From DATBJJ01 sp036556425 (GTDB lineage: Bacteria > Acidobacteriota > Vicinamibacteria > Vicinamibacterales > 2-12-FULL-66-21), in NCBI GenBank assembly GCA_036556425.1, contig DATBJJ010000183.1, positions 1 to 64,000 on the forward strand: a stretch of 64,000 bases of DNA, given 5' to 3'. A program made the translations under genes and the position numbers. Below the pieces are notes generated by a model. That model ran no database searches. It was given only the letters and a program-made list of their open reading frames with translations, and was not told the origin of the DNA. Positions 39,526 to 47,578 of this stretch are shown one piece after another (within the stretch, counting starts at the first letter, position 1; each line of letters opens with the position of its first letter).

Positions 39526-40745
39526 CATTGATTTCCGCGACGCGCATTCATGGTCTGGTGGCCGCGCTGCTGATTGCTGCCGCTGCGCCTTCGACCGCTC
39601 GCGCGCAGCAGATGCCGGATCCACGAACGATCGCGGGCGTGCCGCTGCCGGTCGGCGACGTCGCGAACGGAACGGTTGTCGTGCGTGTCATTCGCGGATC
39701 CCTCTCGAACAACATTCCCGATCAAAAGGTCGACCTCCTCGGCGCCGATCGAACAACTCAATCCGTGACGACCGACGCGACCGGCCGCGCGCAGTTCACC
39801 GGATTGAAGGCCGGACTTCGCGTCACCGCGGTCACGAGCGTCGGCGGCGAGCGGCTGCAATCGCAGGAATTCGCCGTTCCCGCGACGGGAGGCGTCCGCC
39901 TGCTCCTCGTCGCGACCGATCCGGACCAGCAGAAGCAGGCCGAGCGCGATCGAGAGCTCGCGGCGGGACCCGCGCAGCCGGGAAGCGTTGCGTTGGGCGG
40001 TGAGTCGCGGTTCGTGTTCGAGATGGGCGATGGGAGCCTTTCGGTCTTCAATTTGTTCCACGTTCTCAACACGGCTCGAACGCCAGTTCAAACCACGCAG
40101 CCGATCGTGTTCGACCTTCCACGCGGCGCGACGGGCGCTGCGATGCTGCAGGATTCGTCGCCGCAAGCCGAGCTCGAGAAGACCCGCGTCGTCGTGAAGG
40201 GTCCAATCGCGCCCGGCACGACTGTCGTTCAATTCGCGTATTCGATGCCGTACTCGTCGGACACGCTGCGCATCGAACAGAAAGTGCCGGCGCCGCTCGG
40301 TCGCGTGATCGTGCTCGCGCAAAAGGTGGGCGACATGCGCCTGTCGTCGCCGAAGCTGAGCGAACAGCGCGAGATGACCGCGGAAGGGCAGGCGTACATC
40401 GTCGCGCAAGGACCGGCGGTCGGAGCGGGCGACACGATCGCGTTCGACTTCTCGAATCTGCCGCACGCGCCGTTGTGGCCGCGGAACGTCGCGCTGGCGC
40501 TGGCGGTCGCGGTGCTCGCCGTTGGCGCGTGGGCGGCGGCCGCACGGCGCGGCGCAGAGCCGTCCGGCGATCGCCGGCGGAATCAGCTCGAGACGAAGCG
40601 AGGACAGCTCTTCGCGGAGCTGACGGCGGTCGAGCGGCAGCATCGCGAAGGCCGGATCGATCCGCAGCGGTACGCGGCGCGCCGCGCGGAGCTCGTCGCG
40701 GCGCTCGAGCGCGTCTACGCGGAGATCGATCGTCAGGCCGCGTAA
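39522..40745 (+). CDS. Exported carboxypeptidase-regulatory-like membrane protein
   Basis: A 407-aa protein with a signal peptide (LVAALLIAAAAPSTARAQQ). A beta-rich domain follows, with a carboxypeptidase-regulatory-like stretch (GTVVVRVIRGSLS, TTDATGRAQFTGL), then a second beta domain with DLPRGATGAAML. One membrane helix lies near residues 321-340 (VALALAVAVLAVGAWAAA), and a short cytoplasmic coiled coil ends the protein (LETKRGQLFAELTAVERQHR). It is translationally coupled to the zinc-ribbon gene and sits before ccmA. Its role is unknown; its position suggests a periplasmic accessory to cytochrome c maturation. Confidence 0.72.
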   Translation: MTLISATRIHGLVAALLIAAAAPSTARAQQMPDPRTIAGVPLPVGDVANGTVVVRVIRGSLSNNIPDQKVDLLGADRTTQSVTTDATGRAQFTGLKAGLRVTAVTSVGGERLQSQEFAVPATGGVRLLLVATDPDQQKQAERDRELAAGPAQPGSVALGGESRFVFEMGDGSLSVFNLFHVLNTARTPVQTTQPIVFDLPRGATGAAMLQDSSPQAELEKTRVVVKGPIAPGTTVVQFAYSMPYSSDTLRIEQKVPAPLGRVIVLAQKVGDMRLSSPKLSEQREMTAEGQAYIVAQGPAVGAGDTIAFDFSNLPHAPLWPRNVALALAVAVLAVGAWAAAARRGAEPSGDRRRNQLETKRGQLFAELTAVERQHREGRIDPQRYAARRAELVAALERVYAEIDRQAA

Positions 40746-40772
40746 GGCGCGGCCGGGCCGATCCCCGGATTC

Positions 40773-41459
40773 ATGGACTTCACTTCGATCAGCTTCACCG
40801 ACGTCACGCGCAGTTTCGGCCGGCGGCGTGCGCTGAACCGCGTCTCGTTCGCGTGCAACGCCGGCGATATCGTCGCGCTGCTCGGGCCGAACGGCGCGGG
40901 GAAGTCCACGCTGCTGTCGATTGCCGCGACGCTGCTGCAGCCGTCGAGCGGCCGCGTCGAGTACGGCGGCGCGCCCGCGCAACCGGATCTTCGCGCGCAC
41001 ATCGGCCTCCTCGCGCACGATTTGTATCTCTATCCCGAGCTGACGGCCGCCGAGAACCTGACGTTCTTCGCGCGGCTGCACGGCGCTCGGAATCCCGGTG
41101 TGCTCGTGCGCGCGGCGCTCGATCGCGCGCAGCTGTCGGATCGCGCGGACGATCCGATCGGCGGATTCTCGCGCGGGATGCGCCAGCGGCTCGCCCTCGA
41201 GCGCGCCCTGCTCCACGATCCGCGACTCGTGCTGCTCGACGAGCCGTTCACGGGGCTCGACGATGCATCGACGGAGACGCTCGTGGGACGCATCCGCGCG
41301 CTGGGCGCGCGGGGCGCGATCGTGCTGATCGCGACGCACGATCTCGAGATCGTGGACGGATTGATCTCGCGCGCCGTGATGCTGCGCGAGGGGCGGCTCG
41401 TCTCGATCGATTCCGGTCCGGGCACGCTGCGCGAGCGGTTCCGCCGCGCGAGGCACTGA
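40773..41459 (+). CDS. ccmA: Heme exporter ATP-binding protein CcmA
   Basis: A 228-aa ABC ATPase. Walker A is GPNGAGKST, the signature segment is GGFSRGMRQRLALERALL (SRGMRQR in place of LSGGQ, typical of CcmA-like proteins), Walker B is LVLLDEPFTGLD, and the switch His is in IATHDLEIVD. With CcmB and CcmC it forms the complex that releases holo-CcmE. It has its own ATG after a 27-base gap and is followed by ccmB after 7 bases. Confidence 0.92.
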   Translation: MDFTSISFTDVTRSFGRRRALNRVSFACNAGDIVALLGPNGAGKSTLLSIAATLLQPSSGRVEYGGAPAQPDLRAHIGLLAHDLYLYPELTAAENLTFFARLHGARNPGVLVRAALDRAQLSDRADDPIGGFSRGMRQRLALERALLHDPRLVLLDEPFTGLDDASTETLVGRIRALGARGAIVLIATHDLEIVDGLISRAVMLREGRLVSIDSGPGTLRERFRRARH

Positions 41460-41466
41460 CCGGCCG

Positions 41467-42147
41467 ATGCAGTTTCTCGCCGCCGCCTGGCTCGTCACCC
41501 GAAAGGACCTGCTCATCGAGGTCCGCAGCCGCGAGATCGTCTACACGACGCTGTTCTTCGCCGTGTCGTGCGCGATCGTCTTCGCGTTCGGGTTCGTGCG
41601 CGAGGGGAAAGCCGTCGAGGATGCGGCGGCGGGAATCCTGTGGGTGGCGATTGCGTTCTCGGGAACGCTCGCGTTGGGCCGCGCGTTCGAGCGCGAGCGG
41701 CACAACGAGACGCTCCGCGGATTGTTGATGGCGCCGGTTCCGCGCCCCGCGCTCTACGTCGGCAAGCTCTGGGGCATCCTGCTGTTGTTGGCCGCGGTCG
41801 AGCTCGTGCTCGTGCCGCTCGTTGGCATCATGTTCCAGGCGCCGTTCTTCAAGTACCCTCTGATGCACGCGGCGCTGATCGCCACAGGGACGATCGGTTT
41901 TGCCGCGGTCGGCACGCTGTTCGCGGCGATGCTCGTCCGTACGCGAAGCCGCGACGTGCTGCTCCCGGTGCTGTTGTATCCCGTCACCGTGCCGGTCATC
42001 ATCGCCGGCGTGCGGGGCACGGCGGCGCTGCTGCAGACCGAGGTCGACGTCCCCATGGCGCGCGTGTGGCTCTCGATGCTGATCTTCTTCGACGCTGTGT
42101 TCGTCACGCTCGCGCTCTGGACGTTCGAAGCGGTGATGACAGAATAG
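41467..42147 (+). CDS. ccmB: Heme exporter membrane subunit CcmB
   Basis: A 226-aa integral membrane protein with six probable helices. Family features are the N-terminal LVTRKDLLIEVRSRE segment, FERERHNETLRGLLMAPV and a loop PVTVPVIIAGVRGT. It pairs with CcmA as the ABC permease of the CcmABCD complex. The stop is followed by an octamer repeat array that separates it from ccmC. Confidence 0.93.
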   Translation: MQFLAAAWLVTRKDLLIEVRSREIVYTTLFFAVSCAIVFAFGFVREGKAVEDAAAGILWVAIAFSGTLALGRAFERERHNETLRGLLMAPVPRPALYVGKLWGILLLLAAVELVLVPLVGIMFQAPFFKYPLMHAALIATGTIGFAAVGTLFAAMLVRTRSRDVLLPVLLYPVTVPVIIAGVRGTAALLQTEVDVPMARVWLSMLIFFDAVFVTLALWTFEAVMTE

Positions 42148-42152
42148 ACACA

Positions 42153-42208
42153 GGTTCACGGGTTCACGAGTTCACGGGTTCACGGGTTCACGGGTTCACG
42201 GGTTCATA
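42153..42208. repeat. GGTTCACG octamer tandem array
   Basis: Seven head-to-tail copies of the 8-base unit GGTTCACG, one with a single change (AGTTCACG) and the last degenerate. The array fills the ccmB-ccmC gap and ends 3 bases before the ccmC ATG, leaving no Shine-Dalgarno sequence. Confidence 0.95.
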
Positions 42209-42211
42209 TCA

Positions 42212-42868
42212 ATGATGAAGCGTATGCCTCTGTGGATTGCCCTGCTCGCGGCGATGTTCGTGATTGCGCCGGTGATGATCGTTCGCGCGCCGTACGAATC
42301 GACGATGGGGTTGGTGCAGAAGATTTTCTATTTTCACTTCCCGTCGTGGATGGCGATGTTCCTCGCGGTGTTCGTGTCGGGCGCGGCGAGCGTGATCTTT
42401 CTCGCGACGCGAAGCAAGCGCGCCGATGCGATCGCGGTGTCGTCGGCGGAGCTCGTCGTCGTGTTCGGGCTGATCGGCCTGCTGACGGGACCGCTGTGGG
42501 GCATCAAGGCGTGGGGCGTGTGGTGGTCGTGGGACGCGCGCGGCACGTCCGCGCTCGTGCTGTGGTTGATCTTCCAGTCGTACCTCTTGCTGCGGCGGTT
42601 CGGCGGTCCGGGATCGGAGCGGCTCGCGGCCGCGGTTGCGTTGTTCGGGATGTGCAACGTGCCGTTCGTGTATTGGTCCGTGAACCTGTGGCGCACGCTG
42701 CACCCGAAGACGACCGTCGTCTCGAGCCTGCCCATGACGATGGGCACGCCGCTGTGGTTCAGCACCGTGGCGTTTCTCGGGTTGCTCGGCGTGCTGATCG
42801 CGTTGCGGCTGCGTCTGGAGTACAGGCGCGCGGAGCTCGACGCGATTCATCTGGAATTGGACAATTGA
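42212..42868 (+). CDS. ccmC: Cytochrome c maturation protein CcmC
   Basis: A 218-aa six-helix membrane protein that loads heme onto CcmE. The tryptophan-rich motif is WGVWWSWDARGTSAL, flanked by the conserved periplasmic His residues (IFYFHFPSWMA and LWRTLHPKTT). The ATG at 42212 is followed by a second ATG; either may be used. Translation starts directly after an octamer array. Confidence 0.94.
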   Translation: MMKRMPLWIALLAAMFVIAPVMIVRAPYESTMGLVQKIFYFHFPSWMAMFLAVFVSGAASVIFLATRSKRADAIAVSSAELVVVFGLIGLLTGPLWGIKAWGVWWSWDARGTSALVLWLIFQSYLLLRRFGGPGSERLAAAVALFGMCNVPFVYWSVNLWRTLHPKTTVVSSLPMTMGTPLWFSTVAFLGLLGVLIALRLRLEYRRAELDAIHLELDN

Positions 42869-42899
42869 TCGCAGATCAGAATTGCGGATTGAGGGAACT

Positions 42900-43187
42900 A
42901 TGCGGCGATTCCTGTTGTTGACTCTTCTGGTGATCGGGCCGGCGATCTCGGCGCAGCAACCGCCGGCGCAGCCGCCGCCAACGACCGCGGCGCAGGATGG
43001 CTTCGTGCCGATCGATCAGCTCGCGAAGAAGGAAGAGATGCCCGCGGCGCCGCTCGTCATGGCGGCATACGCGGTCGCATGGCTCGTGATCTTCGGCTAC
43101 GTGTGGTCGTTGTGGCGGCGGCTGCACAAAGTGGAGGTCGAGATCGCCGACGTCGCGCGCCGCGTCGCGAGCGGGAGCAAACGGTGA
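42900..43187 (+). CDS. ccmD: CcmD-like small membrane protein
   Basis: A 95-aa protein. I chose the ATG at 42900 because a GAGGGA ribosome site precedes it. A signal-like segment (FLLLTLLVIGPAISA), a Pro/Gln linker, one membrane helix (about residues 50-67, APLVMAAYAVAWLVIFGYVW) and a basic helical tail (LWRRLHKVEVEIADVARRV) are visible. The helix-plus-tail part matches CcmD, which holds CcmABC and holo-CcmE together. The N-terminal extension is longer than in classical CcmD. Its stop overlaps the next start (GTGA). Confidence 0.78.
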   Translation: MRRFLLLTLLVIGPAISAQQPPAQPPPTTAAQDGFVPIDQLAKKEEMPAAPLVMAAYAVAWLVIFGYVWSLWRRLHKVEVEIADVARRVASGSKR

Positions 43188-43333
43188 ACTTCGGCAACAT
43201 GACCTCGGCGCACTTCATCTTCATCCCCGCGGTGCTGCTCGTGGGGATCGTCATCGGATGGGTGCTCGGCTCGCGCGCCGCCGCGGATGCGTACGCGGTG
43301 GAGTTGAGGAGGAGGGAAGAGCGAAAGAAATGA
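43184..43333 (+). CDS. 49-aa single-helix membrane protein ending the ccm operon
   Basis: A GTG at 43184 overlaps the ccmD stop by 4 bases and opens a 49-codon frame. The protein has one helix (IFIPAVLLVGIVIGWVLG) followed by a charged tail (ELRRREERKK). An ATG at 43199 is an alternative start. No family is recognised. Coupling to ccmD argues that it is real. Confidence 0.6.
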   Translation: MNFGNMTSAHFIFIPAVLLVGIVIGWVLGSRAAADAYAVELRRREERKK

Positions 43334-43335
43334 GC

Positions 43336-43441
43336 CGGGATCCGGGATCCGGGATCCGGGATTCGGAAAACAGCAGATCAAGGCCGCGCGAATGAGCTCT
43401 GCAGGATCTTCCGGATCCCGCATCCCGGATCCCGGATCCCG
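43336..43441. repeat. Inverted GGGATCC heptamer arrays, likely bidirectional terminator
   Basis: Arms at 43336-43366 and 43411-43441 are complementary at about 29 of 31 positions, with a 44-base spacer. Each arm is four GGGATCC-type heptamers. The structure separates the ccm operon from the convergent phosphoesterase gene and could stop transcription from both sides. The same unit recurs at 56833-56852. Confidence 0.85.
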
Positions 43442-43445
43442 ACTC

Positions 43446-44186
43446 TTATCTCCCCACCGTCAATCTGTTCGCGAGGCTCGCGGGAAGACCGGCGCCGAGA
43501 ATGCGCCGTTGGGCGGCGTCGACGGGATATGCGACGCGGATGAGCGTGAGCGACATCGCGTCCGAATCGTAGATGCCATACGCGGCGCGCGGATCGCCGT
43601 CGCGCGGCTGGCCGACCGATCCCGCATTGATCAAGTAGCGCGCGCCGGGATGGAGCGCGAGCGGCGCGGCACCGTTTCCCTCCGGCACGAACCCGTCGAA
43701 CATCTCGTGTTCGTAGTGGAACACCACGGGCAGATGCGTGTGCGCGAACAGGCACACGGGCCGGCTGCTCGCCGCGAGCGCACGCAGCGCATCGTCGCCG
43801 TCGAAGATGTAGTGATCCTCGTCGAACGGCGCGCCGTGGCAGATCTCGACGTGGCCGTCGATGCTCGTCGGTCCCATCGGCAGGTCCCGCAGGTACTGGC
43901 GGTTCTCGGGCGTGAGCGTCTCGTGGGTCCACGACGCGGCGACGCGCGCGACGTGGTTGAAGTTGCTGCCGTCCTCGAGGCCGCACGCGGCCTTGTCGTG
44001 ATTGCCCCGGATGATCGCGATTGGATTCAGTCCGCGGATGCGATCGATGACCTCGTTCGGCGAGGCGCCGTAGCCGACCAGATCGCCGAGCACGAGGACG
44101 CGATCCCACCCGCCGGCCGCCGTCTCCAGGACCGTCTCGAGCGCGTCGAGGTTCGCGTGAATGTCGGCGATCGTCAGATAGCGCAC
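43446..44186 (-). CDS. Calcineurin-like metallophosphoesterase
   Basis: A 246-aa YfcE/MJ0936-type phosphoesterase. The metal-site motifs occur in order: IADIHANLDAL (DxH), VLGDLVGYG (GDxxG), IRGNHDKA (GNHD) and FAHTHLPVV (GHxH variant). A conserved INAGSVGQPRDGDPRA follows, typical of this subfamily. I use the GTG at 44186 (first residues VRYLTIADIH); the frame is open upstream only as antisense of aroK. The substrate is unknown. It is likely the last gene of an aroA-aroK transcript, 17 bases after aroK. Confidence 0.88.
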   Translation of the reverse strand: MRYLTIADIHANLDALETVLETAAGGWDRVLVLGDLVGYGASPNEVIDRIRGLNPIAIIRGNHDKAACGLEDGSNFNHVARVAASWTHETLTPENRQYLRDLPMGPTSIDGHVEICHGAPFDEDHYIFDGDDALRALAASSRPVCLFAHTHLPVVFHYEHEMFDGFVPEGNGAAPLALHPGARYLINAGSVGQPRDGDPRAAYGIYDSDAMSLTLIRVAYPVDAAQRRILGAGLPASLANRLTVGR

Positions 44187-44203
44187 GAAAGTAGAGTGGC
44201 AGA

Positions 44204-44707
44204 TCAGGAAATCGACAGCTGGTCCGCGATCCGTTCGGCGATCTCGTCGGCGGAGGCGGTGCCCACCTCGATGCGGAGATGCGCGAGGCCGTACGCGGCG
44301 CGGCGCGACGCGAAGAGCCGTTCCATCTGCGCGCGATCGGCGGCGAGCGGCCGCCGCCCGTCCGCCGGGATGCGCGCGAGCACGACGTCGATCGGCACGT
44401 CGAGCCAGACCGACAGGCCGTCCATGTTGATGGCGCCGCGATTGTCGGGCTCCACGAACGTACCTCCGCCGGTGGCGACGACGACGTGCCGCAAGGGCAG
44501 CAGCACTTTCAGAATCTCTCGCTCGACCGTTCGAAAATACGGTTCGCCCGCCTTCGCGAAGATCTCGGCGACCGGCCGCCGCTCGCGCGCCTCGATCAGC
44601 TCGTCCACGTCCTCGGCGCGCCACCCGAGCCGGCCCGCCAGGGCGTGCGCTACCGTGGTTTTTCCTGCGGCCATGAACCCGACCAGGTAGATCTTGTCCG
44701 CCGTCAC
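44204..44707 (-). CDS. aroK: Shikimate kinase
   Basis: A 167-aa shikimate kinase that phosphorylates the 3-hydroxyl of shikimate in aromatic amino acid synthesis. The P-loop is GFMAAGKTT. The shikimate site shows the DVDELIEARE segment and the GGGTF motif (VVATGGGTFVEP), and the lid holds RRPLAADRAQMERL. The GTG at 44707 overlaps the aroA stop (GTGA), giving the expected length and translational coupling. Confidence 0.93.
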   Translation of the reverse strand: MTADKIYLVGFMAAGKTTVAHALAGRLGWRAEDVDELIEARERRPVAEIFAKAGEPYFRTVEREILKVLLPLRHVVVATGGGTFVEPDNRGAINMDGLSVWLDVPIDVVLARIPADGRRPLAADRAQMERLFASRRAAYGLAHLRIEVGTASADEIAERIADQLSIS

Positions 44708-46002
44708 CGCGTGAGCCGCTCGAGCGCCTCGAAGAATCCCGGATACGAGACGTTCACCGACGACGCGCCGAGAATCGTCGTGCGCGACGCCGCGCGAGTC
44801 GCGGCGAGCGCGAACGCCATCGCGAGCCGATGATCGCCGGCCGCGTCGACGGTTCCGCCGGAGAGCGGCCGCGCGGTCAATCGGAATCCGTCCGGGGATT
44901 CGTCGACGGCCGCGCCGAGACCGCGAAACCCGTTCGCGAGACACGTGATGCGATCGCTTTCCTTGACGCGAAGCTCGGCGGCGCCGCGGACGGTCATCTC
45001 AGCACCCGCCGGCAGCATGGCGCCAAGCGCGGCAAGCGCGGGAATCTCGTCGATCATCAGCGGAACCTCGGCCGGCGCGATCTCGAAGCTGCGCGGCGAT
45101 CCATACGCCACGCGAATGCGCCCGACGGGTTCACCCGCATCCTCGTTTTCCCTCGTCATGTCGACGATCGCGCCCGCGCGGCGGACGACGTCCAACATGG
45201 CGGTGCGCGTCGGGTTGACCCCCACGCCTTCGATCTCGATCTCCGCCCCCGGGGTGCCAGCGGCGAGCGCCAGCCAGAACGCCGCGCTCGAGACGTCTCC
45301 CGGCACCACCAGATCGCGCGCGCTCAACCGCTGGCCGCCGGCAATCCGAATCGACCCTCCACCCGACTGCACGCCGACGCCGAACGCGCGCAAGGCGCGC
45401 TCCGTATGATCCCGCGTGCCGACGGACTCGATCACCGTCGTCTCGCCATCCGCCTGCAGGCCCGCGAGGAGCACCGCGCTCTTGACCTGCGCGCTGGGAA
45501 CCTCCGGCCGGTGCGTGATGGCGCGGAGCCGCGCGCCGTCGATCGTGAGCGGCGGGCGTCCGTCGTGCGATGCGATCGAGGCGCCCATCTGGGTCAGGGG
45601 GCCGATCACGCGCTTCATCGGACGGCGCGCGAGCGATTCGTCCCCGCCGAGAATCGTCCGGAACGGGTGCGCGGCGACGATGCCGGCGAGGAGACGCATC
45701 GAGGTGCCGGAGTTCGCCGCGTCGAGGGGCTGGCGCGGCGCGGTCAGGCCGTTGATGCCGCGGCCCACAATCCGCACGTCGCCGTTGGTCTGCTCGATCT
45801 CGACGCCGAGCGCGCGCAGGCAGTCGAGCGTCGCGAGGCAATCGGCGCCGGTCAGATAGCCGTGAATATGTGAGACGCCGTCGGCCAAAGCGGCGAGCAT
45901 CGCGTAGCGATGCGAGATCGATTTGTCTCCGGGAACGCGAACGCGGCCGGCGGCACGGGCAGCCGGCTCGATTGTTGCCGCGTCGGCGGACGCGTGGCTC
46001 AT
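44704..46002 (-). CDS. aroA: 3-phosphoshikimate 1-carboxyvinyltransferase (EPSP synthase)
   Basis: A 432-aa EPSP synthase that transfers enolpyruvyl from PEP to shikimate 3-phosphate. The N-terminal motif is VPGDKSISHRYAMLAALADG, with Lys and Ser-His substrate ligands. The second motif is ANSGTSMRLLAGI. The C-terminal half has LMIDEIPALAALGAM and RVKESDRI. The ATG at 46002 is preceded within 8 bases by an extended -10, so the mRNA may be leaderless. It leads the aroA-aroK-phosphoesterase set. Confidence 0.96.
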   Translation of the reverse strand: MSHASADAATIEPAARAAGRVRVPGDKSISHRYAMLAALADGVSHIHGYLTGADCLATLDCLRALGVEIEQTNGDVRIVGRGINGLTAPRQPLDAANSGTSMRLLAGIVAAHPFRTILGGDESLARRPMKRVIGPLTQMGASIASHDGRPPLTIDGARLRAITHRPEVPSAQVKSAVLLAGLQADGETTVIESVGTRDHTERALRAFGVGVQSGGGSIRIAGGQRLSARDLVVPGDVSSAAFWLALAAGTPGAEIEIEGVGVNPTRTAMLDVVRRAGAIVDMTRENEDAGEPVGRIRVAYGSPRSFEIAPAEVPLMIDEIPALAALGAMLPAGAEMTVRGAAELRVKESDRITCLANGFRGLGAAVDESPDGFRLTARPLSGGTVDAAGDHRLAMAFALAATRAASRTTILGASSVNVSYPGFFEALERLTR

Positions 46003-46009
46003 GTTCCGC

Positions 46010-46018
46010 ACTATAACA
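46010..46018 (-). promoter_or_regulatory. Extended -10 promoter of aroA
   Basis: On the minus strand the word TGTTATAGT (TGn plus TATAGT) lies only 8 bases before the aroA ATG, without a good -35. Transcription would begin at or next to the start codon. Confidence 0.45.
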
Positions 46019-46196
46019 TCTGGCGTGCGCTCGGAATTGGGGCGAGTCGCGGGGTGAACCCACGATCTGGGGCCCGCACTCGCGCTTCGGAGGAAATCCG
46101 GTTTAGAATGTTGACCACCCGCGTGTCGGTCAAGCCTGCTGATTCCATCGTTTCCGCCGCGTGCCGACAGTCTGGCGCAGGTGACGCCCAAGCCGC

Positions 46197-46640
46197 ATGC
46201 TGACGCGCGGCGGCACCGTCAGGCTGCAGATCCACAGTAACTTCGAGATGCTGGACTTCGTCCAGATCGTCTGCGACCGCATGGCGCAGCTCGGCGGCCT
46301 CGACGAAGACGCGGTGCATTGGATCGGCGTCGCCGTGCGCGAGTCGGTCATCAACGCCATCAAACACGGCAATCGCGAAGACCTCCGCAAGCTGGTGACC
46401 GTCGAGTTCACGTTCACGCCGACCGCCGCGCCGTTGGAGCTCATCGTGCGCGTCCTCGATCAGGGCGAGGGGTTCGATCCCGGGGAGATCGCCGACCCGC
46501 TCGCGCCCGAGAATCTGCTCAAGGCCAGCGGCCGCGGCATCTTCTTCATGCGAAGCTTCATGGACGACGTGACGATCAAGCGCGCGTCCGAGGGCGGCAT
46601 GGAAGTTCGCATGGTCAAGAAGCTGTCGTCCGGTGGCTGA
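46197..46640 (+). CDS. RsbW-like anti-sigma factor / serine kinase
   Basis: A 147-aa GHKL-fold ATPase of the RsbW/SpoIIAB group, which binds a sigma factor or phosphorylates an STAS anti-sigma antagonist. The N-box is VRESVINAIKHGN, G1 is DQGEGFDPGE, and G2 is SGRGIFFMRSFMD. The ATG at 46197 lacks a ribosome site; an internal GTG or ATG (MLDFVQIV) could be used. A TAGAAT word at 46104-46109 may be a -10. Its stop overlaps the next gene by 8 bases. No partner STAS gene is in the window. Confidence 0.87.
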   Translation: MLTRGGTVRLQIHSNFEMLDFVQIVCDRMAQLGGLDEDAVHWIGVAVRESVINAIKHGNREDLRKLVTVEFTFTPTAAPLELIVRVLDQGEGFDPGEIADPLAPENLLKASGRGIFFMRSFMDDVTIKRASEGGMEVRMVKKLSSGG

Positions 46641-47430
46641 GTCTTCTCCTCCCGATCCGATCTATCTGGCCACGGCGGTCGAAGCGGTCCTGCGCGCGGG
46701 CGAGACGCAGATGGCCAGGTTCGGCCGGGCCATGCGCGTCGAGAAGAAAGGCGTGATCGATCTCGTCACGGAGATCGACGTCGAGATCGAGCGCGGGTTC
46801 CGCGCGATGATCGCGGATCGCTTTCCGAGTCACGACGTGCTGGGCGAGGAATTCGGCGGCGGCGGCGACGCGCGGGTGCCGGCGTTCTGCTGGGTCTTCG
46901 ATCCAATCGACGGCACCACGAACTACGCGCACGGCCTGCCGATCTTCTGTTCGTCGCTGGCGCTCGAGATCGACGGCGAACCCGTGGTGGCGGCTGTGTA
47001 CGACCCGAACCGGAAGGAGCTGTTCACGGCCGAGCGGGGACAGGGCGCGCGGCTCAACGGCCAGCCGATGCGCGTGTCGATCGCGGACGCGCTCATCGAT
47101 TCGCTCCTCGTGACCGGATTCCATTACGACGTGCAGAAAGATCCCGGCGAGGTCATCACGTTGTTCGGCACGTTCATCAGTAAGGCGCGCGCCGTCAGGC
47201 GCCTCGGCTCGGCCGCGCTGGATCTCTGCTATGTGGCGGCCGGCCGCTTCGACGGGTTCTGGGAAAAGAAGCTGCAGCCATGGGACATCGCCGGCGGGGC
47301 GCTGATCGTCATGGAAGCCGGCGGCCGCGTCTCGACGATGTCGGGCGGATCCTATGGATCGCGCGCGGGAAGCGTGCTGGCGACCAACGGCCGCATTCAC
47401 GATGAGATGCTCGCGACCATTTTGGGTTGA
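46633..47430 (+). CDS. suhB: Inositol-1-monophosphatase family protein
   Basis: A 265-aa Mg-dependent, lithium-sensitive-type phosphatase. It shows the acidic pair motif GEEFGG, the signature WVFDPIDGTTNYAHG, and the second motif WDIAGGALIVMEAGG. Members hydrolyse inositol phosphates or fructose 1,6-bisphosphate/NADP, and SuhB also acts in rRNA antitermination. The start is a GTG at 46633 inside the anti-sigma gene, so the two are translationally coupled. Confidence 0.92.
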   Translation: MAESSPPDPIYLATAVEAVLRAGETQMARFGRAMRVEKKGVIDLVTEIDVEIERGFRAMIADRFPSHDVLGEEFGGGGDARVPAFCWVFDPIDGTTNYAHGLPIFCSSLALEIDGEPVVAAVYDPNRKELFTAERGQGARLNGQPMRVSIADALIDSLLVTGFHYDVQKDPGEVITLFGTFISKARAVRRLGSAALDLCYVAAGRFDGFWEKKLQPWDIAGGALIVMEAGGRVSTMSGGSYGSRAGSVLATNGRIHDEMLATILG

Positions 47431-47480
47431 AGCGCTGCGATTGACCCCTTATGGTGTCCACAGTGACACCGATATATGAC

Positions 47481-47518
47481 AAAACACGCTGCGAACCTGG
47501 AATCCACCGCGTGTTTTT
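47481..47518. terminator. AAAACACGC/GCGTGTTTT inverted repeat after suhB
   Basis: Perfect 9-bp arms at 47481-47489 and 47509-47517 with A- and T-runs at the ends form a terminator-like structure, though the 19-base loop is large. A smaller GGTGTC/GACACC hairpin lies at 47453-47470. Together they separate suhB from the sigma-54-type promoter of the barrel gene. Confidence 0.4.
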
Positions 47519-47529
47519 GCCGCTGAGGC

Positions 47530-47545
47530 TGGCACTTTTCATGCT
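47530..47545 (+). promoter_or_regulatory. Sigma-54 (RpoN) promoter of the outer-membrane protein gene
   Basis: TGGCAC (47530-47535), 5 bases, ATGCT (47541-47545). The consensus is TGGCAC-N5-TTGCW, so there is one mismatch and exact GG-N10-GC spacing. The expected start is near 47556, giving a 23-base leader with the GGAGA ribosome site. Confidence 0.65.
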
Positions 47546-47578
47546 CGGTGGGGGAAGCAGACGCTTACGGAGACTGTC

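Noticed and set aside
47441..47478. Sigma-70 promoter TTGACC with a downstream TATATG
   Set aside because: The spacing is about 26 bases, too long; the sigma-54 element further down is a better explanation for the barrel gene.
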